64,000 nt of DNA from Brugia malayi (GCF_000002995.4 NW_025062479.1:21076721-21140720), one strand, 5' to 3'. Shown: positions 1-13,742, numbered from the stretch's first letter. Program-made: numbers and translations. The notes: generated by a model from the sequence alone, not told the origin.

Positions 1-1856
1 AAAATAATTACGTTGTTATATGCTAGAAAAGTAAAAAAAAAAGTTTATTCACGGGCATATAGAGCATTTAATTTTAACTTTTACTTACATTTAAAGTTTT
101 TTTTTTTTTTTTTTTCACACAACAATATGAATCTCACTTTTTCTTTTTTATCTTCCGTTTTAGTTTCTTTTTCTTTTTTTTTTTCTTTCATCTAAAAGTT
201 TAGTTATTGAATTGCAATGTTACGCGTTTTTATCATTTTTTATTTGCATTTATGCTTGCTTATAAGATGCATAAAAGCTTTTAATTTGCACTAAGAGAGA
301 AATGAAATTTGATGTGATGAATTTTAACGAATTATTTAGTCCTATTTGATGCCACATCAAGATTAAAACTTACTCTATTGAGTAGCATTTTTTTTTTAAA
401 TTATTAATTTTACGTAAAAATTTACTGAAACAATTATTTTCATACCAATTATATTAATTATGGTAGCAAAAAATCAAAAAACTGTTAACAGAAAAAGAAA
501 ATTTAAATTTAATTCAACATTATATTATATTCTCACAGCTTAATTAATTAAAAGCTCCAAATGGTTAGCGCTGATTTGCATCGCTGAAGTTTTCATGCTG
601 TACTCACATGAATTATCACAAAAAGAAGAAGAAAAAATGGTGTAAAAAATGAATTTGCAGAGGCACAATTATTTTCATACATTTTATTAAGCATAAAATA
701 AGCTATAAATTATAAAGCATGTTTCAGATATCATTATTAGATAAAATAAATCCATCTGTTATTTACACTGCTACTAAAAAATGTGAAATATTTCTAACAC
801 TTTTAGTTTCCTTTTAACTCTGATGAAAATGAAATGCTGTAAATTTGGAATGAATCAGTTTTGCTATAAATAAAAATGTTTCATGTGATCAAATGTTAAT
901 AATGTCACCGATAGAAAAAATTTGATTTTTTTTAGCATGATAAACATCCAATGTTATTCTTTTTTGAAGAGCGCAATACGTACAGTATTGACATGACCGC
1001 TCTGCTCATTTACTAGGTTCATGCTGAATTTGAGTCGAGTTTAACAAGGGAAAGATAGAAAGACATATGAACAAATTTGATGGATAAAAAATATTCTACA
1101 TAAAAAAAAAGATTGTCACACTGTTTTTCCCATATTTTCGAATTCTTTTTTTGCTACTAGTTATTTTTAATAAAATGATAAACAGTCTATTATACCTTCA
1201 GAAGTTTTAAACCATAATTATCTTAATTGTAACAAATAAATGATGAAATTTAGACAGTAAATATGTCTAAATTAATATAATTATCACTAATACAACAAGT
1301 AATGATTAATTGCAACAAATAAGGAGTTAACGATTATGATTAAAAAATTTGCAAGTATAATGTGTTCTAAAAATATAACTGCTTAATTAAGTTTATTTTA
1401 TCTGTTCAATACAAATTAGATCAAATAGACAAACAAGAGAATGCAAAAATGTATTACATTTCGAGAGAATATGATCCTATCAAAAGAATAATGCATATTA
1501 ACAAAGGTTAGACCGATAACTTCCTTCAAATTCAACATATTTCTTTTTTTTTCTTTTTTTTATTTCCAAAATACTTTACAACTACACTACTCGTATCCGT
1601 TTTTATTTCTAATAAAAAGCAACGACTAAGAATTATATTTGAACACTGCAAACAATGTAAATAAATTAATTTTACAGAATGTACAGAATTGATAACCTTT
1701 AAACTCTACGTTAGCTCCAATTTTTTTCTTGTCATTGTTTTGGAAAAGACATATCCCTGCTCATTTTAATATTTAGTAAAATTTAATAGTACCACAATCT
1801 GCAGCTTATTTGGATATGATTTCAAAAAAGACAAGTTTAATTTAAACAAATGCAAT
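1..1856. other. Non-coding flank downstream of DHRS1 homologue
   Basis: AT-rich sequence with poly-A and poly-T tracts. The short ORF at the very start (13-195) is mostly F and S codons from T-tracts and does not look like protein. No conserved gene, tRNA or repeat family was recognised. Confidence 0.6.
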
Positions 1857-4206
1857 TTATAGCTTATAAAATTTATTGGATGACAAATGAAGAAATGTGG
1901 CTGGAATTTTCAAGAAGCTTGGTATTAATTTCGCTGCTGATGTGAATCCGAAGAAATCCAATGCAACGCTTACACTCCTCATATTTGAAGGGATTTTTCC
2001 TGAAAAGAAAAGGAAATAATGAAAATATAATGATAATGTGAAAATATTTGCACACATTATTCAATATAACATAATACACTTCAATCCATTGAAAATCATA
2101 GTTGAAAACTAAAAACAAGAATCAAAAGACTTCAAAGATTGCTATATCTAAAACCAAATAATTTCAAATAATCAAACCTAACAATGATAGTAAACAACTA
2201 ACCATCATTATCAAGAAACATATATTCATTGCATAAATCACCCGTTAAAAGTACACATCCAGTTTTTTTTAATATTTGATAATCGCAAGCTAAGCATACC
2301 ACGCCTCGTCCAACAAATTCAGGAGTTTCTCCTCTTTCTATCATACGCTCTATTTGAGCCTGCAGTTATTAAGTAACAGTGTTTGTCATAGTCACTAATT
2401 TTTAATATGCATGCAGAGTTCGTTTAATAGTGAAAGATTTTAGACATTGCTTTTCAAAACATGATATGACATTCAAGTGAAATGTGACTAGAAAGAAGTT
2501 AACATAAACAAGTGCCAAGGCCAAAACACTGAAGAAGTAAAAGAGATTTTTTATCAAGTACATATGAATTATTAAAAATACAAAGAAGTAAGATTTATAC
2601 TGTAAAATAAAATTAAACACCTGAGGTATTTTCGTAAGTTTACTCAGCATTCCAGACCGCAACCAATCGTATGATTTTTCAGTCTTTACTGTTCCAGGCC
2701 ATAATGATACCACCGCCACTTTATAATGTTTCAATTCTTCGGCCATATCCGCGGACATTTTATCGATCTAAGTTTTGAGAAAATTTTACAAGTTAAATGT
2801 CTTCAAAATGGTATATAAGACATATAAAACGATAAGACACAAAATAAAGAATTCTCATTAAATTTTACATGGAATTACTGAAATTATTAGTAAAAAAAAA
2901 AGCTGTAATAATCATATATCATAACAGTTAACACATCAACTGATAATCAGCTTGAATATATAAAGTCTTGAATGTATAAAGCTGTCAATGATCAATGTAA
3001 GCAAAAAAAAAAACATACAGCAGCTTTACCCACTCCATAGGGTACATTAAAAAAATATCGCACGCCAGCCGCTGAACTGATATTCACAATTAATCCTTTT
3101 TGGCGTGGAACCATAATGCGTGAAGCTAATACTGAGCAAATATAAACGTTTCGCAAACCAACATTATTTATTTCATCCCAAAATGATGGATGACATTCGA
3201 AGAATTTTTTGCCGACACTTTTTTCCATTGCCTGAAAAATTAAGTGTTCAGTAATTTTATATCAGTTCTCCTTTAATTAGCACTGATCTTTTCGCTGATC
3301 AATCTAAATCATAGATATCAAAATAAACATATGACTTCACCCATCAAGCAATCATTGCTAACTTAGAGAATAAAAAATTAGTAAAAGAAAAGTAAATGAC
3401 AGATGGTCAGTCTCAAATATGTTCCTAAGCAGAACAAAAAAAAGCAACTGAATTCATATGCAACTGAAAACTAATGGTCAAGTAATTTAACAGTGAAAAA
3501 TACCCGATATTTATTAATAACATACTAATCTCCAAAATACAATTATTTCTATACTTTATTTAACGTTCCCAACAAAAACATACAGCGGCTCCTGAAAAAG
3601 CATTATTGACCAACACATCCAATCGATTCTTCTCATCTTTCACAATTCTTTCAAAAAGTTCTTTAACTTCACCATCTTTACTATGATCGCAGTAAACTGC
3701 AATGGCTTTACCACCTCTGCTTGAAATTTCTGAAAATATTATAATTTTTTTTTTATTTAAGTTACATGAGAAGAAAATTATCACTTATTTTCCAAGTCAT
3801 AATTCTTCTCTTATATGTTCCTATCTGCAACATGAGAGCTTACAACTTATTTATTGCAACATCACTATAACTACTGATAAATATTATCAGTTGAAGAATA
3901 AATAATGACAGAAAATCAAAAACTCTCTCATGCTTTTTTGCATGTATTGAAAAAGGTTGCAATTTCAACAAGAGGAAAATGAGACAAAACCTAACCATTA
4001 ATGGTATCATGCAAAGTAGGTATAGTGGCAGGAGAACCCGGTTTCCGTCCCGAAATATATACCGTTGCACCAGCTTCAGCTAGCTGCAATGCTATACCTC
4101 TACCAACACCTCGCGCACCACCGGTTACCAAAGCAACCTGTCCACTCAATGGTTTTCCTTGTTTTGATGACTTATGCGAAGCCTGAAAGAATATGAATAA
4201 AGTCAA
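1857..4206 (-). CDS. DHRS1: DHRS1-type short-chain dehydrogenase/reductase
   Basis: NAD(P)-dependent oxidoreductase of the classical SDR fold, most like vertebrate DHRS1, a membrane-associated reductase of steroids and xenobiotics. Exons: 3996-4182 (or to 4206), 3584-3729, 3019-3231, 2621-2767, 2203-2359, 1857-1999; all phases agree. Seen in order: cofactor motif [10 protein letters not shown] with YISGRK after it; [11 protein letters not shown] (SDR NNAG-like); [20 protein letters not shown] with the catalytic Ser; the YGVGK catalytic Tyr/Lys (YxxxK); [12 protein letters not shown]; and a hydrophobic C-terminus, [12 protein letters not shown], matching the DHRS1 tail. About 330 residues. The start is unsettled. 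ATG 4206 gives eight extra residues, but a good acceptor (TTCTTTCAG) sits at 4183-4191, so an upstream first exon is likely (see the 4751-4882 ORF). Confidence 0.9.
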
Positions 4207-4750
4207 TCAATATAATATATGAATAAAGTCAAATCAATACTTGCAACTTTATCTGAAATGATAAGGAATAAAAGTGAGCTAATTTTATAATGTATTTAGT
4301 TTCCCTAAAAAATTATAGTTAAACTCGCTTATCTAATATAAATAATAAATTAGATAACTTGATATTTTTTATCAAAAGTACAAAATAAAAGTAAATTTCT
4401 GCTATATTTGCATTCACTCTCCCTTTATTTGCTCATTCTCTATGTACACTGAACTACCGATACATGCATAAGGTTAAGACTAGACAACGGTACAAAGACT
4501 ATGATTATCAAGATTGTTCTTAAAGACTTCCACAATTATGCAAATCTCTAATTGAATAAATCAGAACTGAATAGATCAGTAATTTTTAAAAGACTGTCTC
4601 TTTAATTCTCAACAAGCACCATATTACATGCATTGATAGTTGTGCTAGCTACTCTTCTCTTGCATTACGAAAAAAAAAAAAAAGTTAGAACGGTAAGCAA
4701 CCCAGGCTATCGATTGTCGAAAGCAAGTGGGAAGCGAAGCAAACACCTTC

Positions 4751-4882
4751 TCACGACATAACCAGCGACCGAACGAACACATCCTGGAATACAGCACCAA
4801 TGTATCGCATATTGGACCGGACCTGAGAACTGGACCACACCTTCTTGATGAAAGTACTGAGGTTGGTCACGAACTTCTCCAT
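4751..4882 (-). CDS. Small codon-biased ORF, possible first exon of DHRS1 homologue
   Basis: A 43-codon ORF beginning MEKFVTNLSTF. It stands out from its AT-rich surroundings by ending most codons in G or C (AAG, TTC, ATC, GTC, CTC, AAC, ACC), as in highly expressed nematode genes. Upstream on the same strand there is a TTTCCAG acceptor, which could be a trans-splice site giving a short 5' UTR. A possible donor after codon 40 (CTG|GTTATG, exon end 4763) is phase 0 and would join in frame to the DHRS1 exon starting at 4182. It could therefore be that gene's first exon or an independent small protein. The sequence is not one I recognise; it is basic and mildly hydrophobic. Confidence 0.4.
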   Translation of the reverse strand: MEKFVTNLSTFIKKVWSSSQVRSNMRYIGAVFQDVFVRSLVMS

Positions 4883-5904
4883 GTATATTCTTGTCAGGAA
4901 TTCGTATGCAACAACAGAAACTTCTTTAGGCTGCCTAACTAGGAGAAGTACTGGAAATCACTTGGGCACTCAAACTTGGCTTCCTTTCTGAGATGAACCA
5001 TGCAAGTTATTAGGGTAATAGTGACCTACTTTTCTTTCCATTTTTCAAACAACCTTTATTTCATGGTTGTCAAGCACGAAATAAGCAGAAACTACCAGTA
5101 TAAATCTCACAATAAAGTACAAAGTACAAGCATTTCGTACAGTACCAACGAAACAAAAAGATAACAAGCAATCCATCATTGATTAGATAACAATTTAACT
5201 GAACTGACTGGTAAAAATAATCATTCTTCACAAAAGCTTAATTTTACTAAGTCTCACATAAATTAAAAACATAAACATAGCATAAATGTCGGAAAGAATT
5301 AAACAGTATAAGAAAAAAAACGGAAGAGTATAAAATCTTATCGAAAATCACGGCAAGATATAAGTAATAAATTGTTAGGTATGAAATGTGCGTATAATAT
5401 TAAACAAGTTAATTAGAAGTGACTCAAACGAGTCTGTACTATGTGCCTTTTTTTTTCTTTTTCATTATGACAGTCTTTTTTTCTCCAGTAATAAATGAAT
5501 AGGTAAAAGCTTAATATTATTCTTCGTTGATCTTCTTTGATGAATTCAGAACTGCCATTTGGAAAGAAGCACATGCTTGAGAAAAAGAGAGTAATTGTTC
5601 ATTGCTAAATTTCTTTATTGGGCATTTACCTGAAATAATATGATATGAAAATTCTTTTGGGATCTTGAAAAACTCAAACTATTCCCACTAATTTAATTTT
5701 AATGAAAAGAGTCCCTTAGGCAAGCTGGCCATTCACAAGTGACGTTAAACAAATAGTGAGTTATGATCTAGGTTGTGAACCGATTTTATGGATAACATAG
5801 AGCGTAGTTTGAATACGAATGTTTCAGAATGAATTTCGCCTAGATTAGTTTTTAATTTAATAATTATTAAGTGTTAGGTGGTCTTATAACGAACTCATCA
5901 AAAA
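4883..5904. other. Intergenic region between DHRS1 and RIF1 homologues
   Basis: Both genes are on the minus strand, so this holds the 3' flank of the RIF1 homologue and the 5' flank of DHRS1. A TTTATT (AATAAA on the minus strand) at 5614-5619 is a plausible poly(A) signal for RIF1, about 290 bases past its stop. About 4883-5000 is less AT-rich than the rest. Nothing else was recognised. Confidence 0.5.
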
Positions 5905-8900
5905 TCAGTAAAATATTAAAACGCTGTTGGCAAAGATACCTGCTACTGCTGCAACAACTGAATCCTCAAGAAATATACGATATGCGTTTCTGAGAAAATC
6001 ATTCACATCATAAAGTTTATCCGCATCTCCTCCTAGCTTCATGTTATTCATATTGTTATTTTCCCTTGATTCACTGCTTTCAATACTTTTATCCGACAAC
6101 TTTTCCGATGACTTCATAGCTAGCTTTTCTTCTCCATTGTCATGTTCTGATAAGGATGAAGAGCCTACACAATTGTGTGCATCGCTTTTCTCCAATGCAA
6201 TCATCGATACTGAGTCATCATTATTTACTGGTTTATGACTCCTTACGAAGGGATGAAGAAAACCAAATCGAGACCGATTGTTACCTAGAACAAACCATTT
6301 AAAAAATGAATTATAGATCATTATATTTAGACGCACATAAGAACATCTAATATCAGAAATCATTTTTTTTTTTTCACGAGCTTAAGAATTGACTGATTTG
6401 ATACTACAATGAGTTTTTAAAATTATAAAGTAAGGGATTAATTTGCTAAATTTCTGAAATGATCGCATATATTATGGTTGAGATGAGCTGCTAGCACCAG
6501 TTAGACATAGTAGCCTATATCGTCCTACAAAAGCGGTACCAAGAACAGATAGCTTGGAAGACAAATCTATTTAAATAGCATGATGCGTTAGAGTAATGTA
6601 ACATAAACAAAAAAAAAAAAAAAAAAAAAAATAGCAACCTTGTTCTTGGTTCTTTTGACTAATTTCCAAATCTGGTTCTTTCGGACAATTAACCATTTCA
6701 TCGGTTTCATCGTTAACCAAACGTTTGACTGAACAAGGTGTAAATCGGTTGAAACCATTTTGGAACGGATTCACATAACTTTGTTCAGTTGAGGTTTTGC
6801 TAACTTTATTTTCGAAAGCTCCAGAGACTGTTTTATTTAATGCTTCAGGAACATCAGCAATCAGCGGCTCTTGCACTGTTACAGGAGAAAGTGCCTTATA
6901 TTTGTCAGTAGGTTGGAGATTAACTTTCTTCAAGCAATCAGACGGCGAATTCACTGGACGTTTCATGATTTTCTCCAGTTCAATGGCATCCTCTTTGCTT
7001 ACCATATTCTTCTAGAATAAAATTCACATTTCCACAATAAATTAAAAAACATTCTGCAAATTTCAATTCTGACAAAAATTAAATACCTTTTAACTCGTTT
7101 TATTCAAGAGAGATGGAGACAGGAAGTAATACCAATGAGGTCATGACCACATTGGTATTATTTCAGAACAAATTACTTTGCATATAATGCATGTAACAGA
7201 GCTCGACAGCTATGAGAAACATATTATTTCATCTATATATCATTACAGATTTTTAATAAGGGCAACACGGGAATGCGAACAGTTCTAGTGATTGTCTTCA
7301 ATCAAAATTCTCCCGCCAATTCTTTTTAATAAGAAAAAGTACCATTCTGAAATGATCTTCAAGTGCTCGCAGAAAACGACTCAATTTCGGGTCCCTAAAT
7401 GGAAATGTTTCAATATCCTCCTCTGACATACAGGCCAAATCACCAACAGTTGCAACACCACGTGACTTCATTAGGGATCGCAGAGCAAGAGAACTGAAAT
7501 GATATTTCAAATTCAGTTCATAAAATCAAAAAATATAGTCGCATTATCCTGAAAAAAAATTCAGTTTTTAGCCGAGATTTTTTATAATGAAATATCCTCT
7601 AATCATTACTAAAAGAAATTATTACAAGCATTGGGAGTCATACCTCATTGTTGGAGCCAATTTGAGATATATTTGTGGTGGAATCAATTCCTCTGACCCG
7701 ACTAGTGGCGGAAAAACTGCATCAAGAGGATTTTTGTTGGTAGGTAGTATAGATGATCGTTTTGAAGGCGAAGTTGGTTCAGAACGCTTAACGGGCTGGA
7801 AAATGTTCATTAAAAAGACAATTCCTGCAAACTCAGTTTAACTTTGTACAGTTTTTGTATAGTTTGTACAAATTAAATCTTCCTTTAATTAAAGCAAACG
7901 CAAACCTTTATCTTTCATTTGATTACAAATGCTGGCCTTCCACTTCTACTTAGCCAAATTTAAAAAGTTTAAGAATCGAAACATTAGATCAAAAACTTTG
8001 AGTCAGAAACTTAGCAAATCTTAAAAATTTTCGTAATACACCTTTTTTCTTGATGATCTACATTTCTAAATTAATAAATTAGATAAAAAGTATGCTGAAG
8101 ATATTGAAAAACGGAAAAATTACCGCTAATCCAAAAAATAACGAGTTCCTGGATCGTCGAAAAATTTTTCTGCGTGGAAGACCATAAATATCATCATCGT
8201 CTAGAGTTGACGCATCGAAGTGCACACGTTTGCACTTAATATCTCATTATTTATCAATAAAACTGATCATTAATCAATACAGCATAGCTTATAATAATAA
8301 TTCGGCCCTATTGTGAGACCATATTCTTGTCGAAATGGAATCATGCCACCACCACCACCACACTGTCCACAACTCTGTTCACTTTTAGCAACATTTCATC
8401 ACTTATAGATAAAATAATTCAGAAAACGGAAATTTGCTGAGAAATTCTTTCCTTATTGTCAGATCTCCTAGTTTTACATGTCTTAAAAATTTTTTCTTTC
8501 AAATACAGTATTACCTTTTTTGCACTGGCTGAAAAAAACTTGATCGTCGGATAAGTTGAACTTCCTTCACACTTTTTCAAGATACTGTTTGGTGTTTTCA
8601 ATAATTCATCTCCACTCTCCTTTCGGCTCGCATTTTCCAAATTTGATTCTGCGTTTTCCTGAAGCTTAAGGAATTCTTTCTTTTGTCACAAACTTACACC
8701 TTGAAAATAGATTCAAATTTCTAACGCCATTTCTAACGCCTTAAATGTTGATGCGAGAAACAGTTCTTTCGTCATCAAAACCAGATCAATGCTTATAATG
8801 AAGCTAAACATGGTCAAGCCTTTAAATCTTAAAAAAATAAAATGGTTTCAATTTCCCATAAACATAAGGAAGTTTCTAACTTTTACAAAAAAAAAATACC

Positions 8901-11900
8901 ACAAAAAATTACAGGAGTTTTACATCTTATCGAAAGTCTCGGCTCTTCCAAAATGTTTCGCTCCGTGTCTTTGACACGTTCATCTAATAAGACCGACGCT
9001 AATTTACTGTCGTTGTTTTCGGCACAGGTTTGATTCTGAAGATCTAAAATGTGCGAGCATGTTTTAAGATTTGAAAAGTTTCTGAGTAGTAGCTTATAAG
9101 TGGTGATTTTTTCTCTTAAGTCATGATTTCTCTGTTCTACTTTGTTCTTACTTTAGATAAAGTATATAGATTGAAAAACCTACATAACATTTTAATTTAA
9201 ATTATTTCTCACCAAGTAGTAGCTTACACATCACTAAGGGTATAAATTTTTCGATATCAAATTTCTTTATAACCCTGTTATTTGAAGCGACGAAAAAGAA
9301 GCGACAAGAAAAAGATGAATTTTGTAAAACACTAACCAGAAGATATGTTTTCGCACACAGTTTCATTATTCTGTCTGTCCTAAACAAATTTTTGGACTAA
9401 GAAAATTGAGGAAATCTGAGAAAATAATAAACTGAACTTCAGTCTCGAATTTTAATAGATCAAAGCGAATGTCCACATTAAGATTACGCAAGCTTTTTAA
9501 TACATTAAATTATTACGAGATTCATAGACCAAACCTCTAAGATTATGAAATTTTTTACTGTGGTTTTGCCATCATTGATGTCACCACCGACTAGATTTTT
9601 CCTATGGTTATCACTTTCGTTAATATTTCCACTGAGCTGATTTTTAGATTGAACACAAGTATTTGAGGGACCTATACGATTGTATTCAACATCGCATTTC
9701 TTTACCAGTGATGTTGTTTTTGGAGTTTCCATTGTCGATGAACTGGAATTTGATATTTTCTCATCTGTGAATTTACATTAATATACATCCTTAACATACA
9801 GATGATCAATTTGAGCTTAGAAATATTATCAGGTTACCTTTCTCTCCATCTTTATTTTGCTTTAATCAAGAAATCTAATTTCAATTTCCGCCACGTAAAA
9901 ATATAGTTGGCTATGTTACCACATTTACATTCTAATTATCTTTGAAATCCATATATGTTAAGAACAAACAAACTTTTCTTGCGAAGAGTTATCAGTATAT
10001 CCCGGTGGAATGCGTGCCGCTAAATCAACCGATTGACTTTCTTCAGTAAGACATAACAAACTATCACTGAAACAAACAAGTGTTATCAAATGCTCACTTT
10101 TTTTTTATGTTTAGTATATGCAATTTTTTCTAACCTTCTTTCCATTAGTTTTTCTTTCTGATGATCAGTTAACTGCATTTTCTTCTCAGAATGCGATGAG
10201 TTAATAACTATATATTTATCCATACTTTCATCTTTCACGTGCTTCAGCGTTCTGCACTTTGAAACTGAGGGCTTTGTTCTCTCCATAGGCGACTGTTTAA
10301 AGTACTATAAAGAAAAAATAAATCTTCTGTCATAAATATAGCCACAGAAACTTAAAATCACGATGTTGCAAGTACAATAATTTGTTGATAACATAAACCT
10401 AGGATCAAAAAAATTCGAAACAAAAATTCGAACAAAACAGTAGGTAGGGCATGTATGGATGTGGTGCTGAACTGAACGGCAAGAACTCAAAACATAACAC
10501 GGCTTAAGGAAATAAAATGAGAAATGCATAATTGCATAACTCTGACTATTTGACTAACATTTTCATTTACAGTGTCGTTACTTTCATCCATGGAGGAGCC
10601 AAGATTTGTATCACAAGATATTGACGTTTTTGAATTATCCAGTATCGAAAAATCTTGTTGTCCAGAGACGAAACTTATCGGTGTATATTTGGCCTGCTCC
10701 AGAGCAGTACTGAAGAATAAATTACAAGAAAAATAATTAAATACCGAATAGTTTTTTTGCATCTCATATAATTTTAATCCAGTTTGCTCAGCAATAAATA
10801 TACTTCAACCAGTCATCTCTTAGAATGAATAGGTTCAAGATATCTGAAGTGCCTTTTTTACATTTTAGTTTAAAAAAAACATGAAAAGAATTCATATATG
10901 TTAAACAAGAGTAGAAGGAGTTACCAAATAACAACAACAAGATTATCTTCGATTACAAACATCTCTAAGATGAGAAAACAACACGTCCATGAAAAGAAGG
11001 AACGGAAGAATGGGAATAGAAAAATTAACGGGAGGCTGAACTTTCTTGGAAACAATGACTGGAAAAATGCAACCAAGAAGTGTAAAACGATTCAAGAAAA
11101 CCCCAAATGAAAACCAACTTTAGCTCATCTACAATATCAAGATGACTTGCATGACCGAATGTTTGCTGCCAGAAATTGACAAGATATTGACGTAAACGTG
11201 ATATGCGCAGTCCCTTAATGAAGATTGGCTCCAACTGGCCAAGCAATGAAGAGTCGTATGGTCCCGAGTAATGTTTTTTCAGAGTAGTTAGAGCTGTTTT
11301 GACCAACACAATAACCTTGAAAATGAAAATCTTTGGATATAATTAAAGTCAAAGTCAGTGACTGGCTAGTATCAGCTATACTAAAATACCAGCGCGATCC
11401 TAACCTGAGATTTGCAATTTTAAGAAATTTTTCGCCAAGTTACTTCATCGACATAAAATTTTCATTAGTTGTAACTTCATATCAAGTCATTAATTACACT
11501 AACATTTGTTTGGCATTTGCAAAATATCCGACAACTTTTTTCCGTCATCAAAGTAAGGTAGCCGCTTATGAATTCAGACAGAGCACCAATGACGAACAAA
11601 ATGTGTGCTGGTTTAGCCATCAGGGATACTAGACTTGTCGCTGCTTCCAAAATGTTTAATATGGATTTCGACATTAATTCAAGAGTAATGCCCTAAAAAA
11701 TCAATTATGAGAACAGTCAAAGTTTTTACAAAACCCGAATTTTCCCGAGAATTACTAGTGGAGACTTAAATAGCAAAAGTACTCAAACAATTGCAATTTT
11801 CATTCTTTTTTGGAATGAAGACAAAATGTCTATTAGAAACGCTTGATACTGGACTTACAGCTTGTCTATCAGCATACTTGAGAAGCGCTTCAACTGAACG

Positions 11901-13742
11901 CTTTCGAATTTCAATTAGCAGCTTGCAGAAACAATCAAGGATGTTCCCTTTTCCGGACAAATCGAAGTCTGAAAATAGAATTCGCATCCTCAATCCATAA
12001 CTGTTATGCATATTCTTAGAAATGCTATGAAGTTCGTCTAAATTTCGTTGTAAAGTTTTTTCTTTTCTTTTTTTTTTTTTTTCATTGTCTAAGTGTTCAT
12101 TGTAAGGATAACGTAATGTTAGTTTTTCCGTTAAAAAATGTTCTAATCAAGTTTTCATGAAACAAAATTGAAACAGATTTCCCTGCAAAGAAAATAAAAA
12201 TGTGAAATGAAAGGAAAAACCAGACCTCCAACAAAAACGTCACTAAGGCTATCATAATTAAAGTACTCAATCTGAGCACGAATTATTTGCGAGCAAACGA
12301 AAAGTAGCCGACAATCCATCTGAAATAAGCCAAAGATTTGTAATGTATAAAATGACGGATGAACTTCCAAATTCTCTACAAGATTATGTACTCAAATAAG
12401 CCAAGCTACTACTATCTTAACCACCACTTTATAGTTTAATTTTAAATTCATTTACTCAAAAAGCAAAAACAAATCTGCATAGAATACTCAAGTATATTTT
12501 GGAATAACTAATATAAATACAATCCCTCTTTCTACAAATATACTTATATCTTAGATCTCTTAGAGATCTAACAAAGTGGATAAAAATGAATAAATAAATT
12601 TGAAATGTTTGAAAAACCTCGCATGTAATTAATTGCCTTATTTGGTGTGCTAGTTTAATAGCAAATGTACAACACCGAATAGAATCTTGAGAACACGCAT
12701 CAATGACAGCATCATAAATATTCTCCCAAGCTTCGAATACGTGTATCATATTTCGCTGAAATAAAGCGAAGATGAATACATAATCAAGCAAGCAAGAGAA
12801 ATTAAACTTTTGGAATATTATTTTAGACGATATCACTTCATAAATGGAACTACTGAATTTTTATAGTTTGAAAGATAGAAAAATTACCGGTCTCACAGAG
12901 AACTCATTATTTATCTTGATTTTCATGGGAGCCAGTAAAATGGTTTCAGCTAACTGAAGGCACACTTCGGAACGCATTTCGTCATCCTGAATAATCGTGT
13001 TTGGTTCGATGTTAATTTTAAGCAGAATGGATGAAAAAGCTATATATTATCACTCATAACCATGCGCAAAGTAAGGACTTGCCAGAAGATTAATTACAAA
13101 ATGTTTCAATGCGCACAATTCCAAAAAGACTTGAAAAATTAACTTAAATGTGAAGTTCATGATTTGTTTATGAAAATGACAAAAAATGCACGAGGAGAAA
13201 AATCACCTTTAACTGACAAAAATTATGGGCAGTTTTCATCCAAGAAGTAGTTGCTTCTTCCCATGTCTCGAGATTTTCGATCGTATCAATGGATATATCA
13301 TTGAATAAGTCAACTTTGTCGTTCTTATTAAATCTATTACCCTTATTCCGTGACCTAAACCGATTGGAAATGAGAAAAAGACTTAATCAAGTTGATCGAT
13401 GAACCGTGATAAACCAATAACAATAAGTAAGTCATAAACGAGAAATTCAAATAAATCTCCGTTATTTAAGCCTTTCAATCTTAAATCACTGCAATATATT
13501 TTTTATATTTGTTAAATATATTTTGTTCACCATACGTACTATCCACTTAAGAATACCATCCTTCTAGAAAACGGTCAAAGAGTGACCTTCGCGATTTCTG
13601 ACTTTAAATGGTCAGTTGAAAGAGACATGTTCCAATTACTAGTTAGAATACTCAAGGAACAAATGACAAACAGACAAATAGAGAAAATTTTACTTTTGCT
13701 TGTTTGATTTTGCCATCGGAATTCTCCAAGCTTTCTCTCTAT
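5905..13742 (-). CDS. RIF1: RIF1 homologue, replication-timing and repair regulator, N-terminally short
   Basis: Nuclear scaffold that recruits protein phosphatase 1 to oppose origin firing. My model has ATG 13716 and exons 13694-13742, 13207-13354, 12888-12986, 12618-12755, 12226-12319, 11859-11968, ~11498-11692, 11102-11315, 10925-10964, 10541-10709, 10135-10304, 9974-10066, 9535-9742, 8913-9035, 8515-8658, 8124-8234, 7644-7795, 7343-7493, 6639-7011, 5905-6284, giving about 1044 residues. Recognition: YSGPYDSSLLGQLEP followed by FWQQTFG and DELK (end of the RIF1 helical-repeat region); LTDHQKEKLMERR; SILK at 8575-8586 and KRVHF at 8217-8231 (PP1-docking pair); DAVFPPLVGSEELIPPQI then SRGVATVGDLACMSEEDIE (RIF1 C-terminal domain). 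Vertebrate RIF1 has about 600 more N-terminal residues of HEAT repeats; I find none here. The 5' exon begins after a TTCTTTTCAG acceptor. The 11.5 kb donor and the 10.9 kb exon are the least certain parts. Confidence 0.9.
8217..8586 (-). other. PP1-docking SILK and RVxF motifs of the RIF1 homologue
   Basis: SILK is encoded at 8575-8586, near the 3' end of one exon. The next exon opens with CKRVHFDAS (RVHF at 8217-8228). After splicing, the two motifs lie about 22 residues apart. This SILK-then-RVxF order is the known docking arrangement by which RIF1 binds PP1, and in animals it sits towards the C-terminus as here. Confidence 0.85.
12551..12571. repeat. Short perfect hairpin in a RIF1 intron
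   Basis: TTAGATCTC and GAGATCTAA form 9-bp arms around a 3-base loop. It lies in an intron with no other recognised signal. Probably incidental. Confidence 0.5.

Noticed and set aside
13..195. ORF rich in F and S at the left edge
   Set aside because: It is a translation of poly-T tracts; no protein-like pattern.
9337..9379. Possible extra small RIF1 exon (GACAGACAG... to a GTTAGTG donor)
   Set aside because: Its end phase does not fit the next exon, while the exons on either side join in frame without it.
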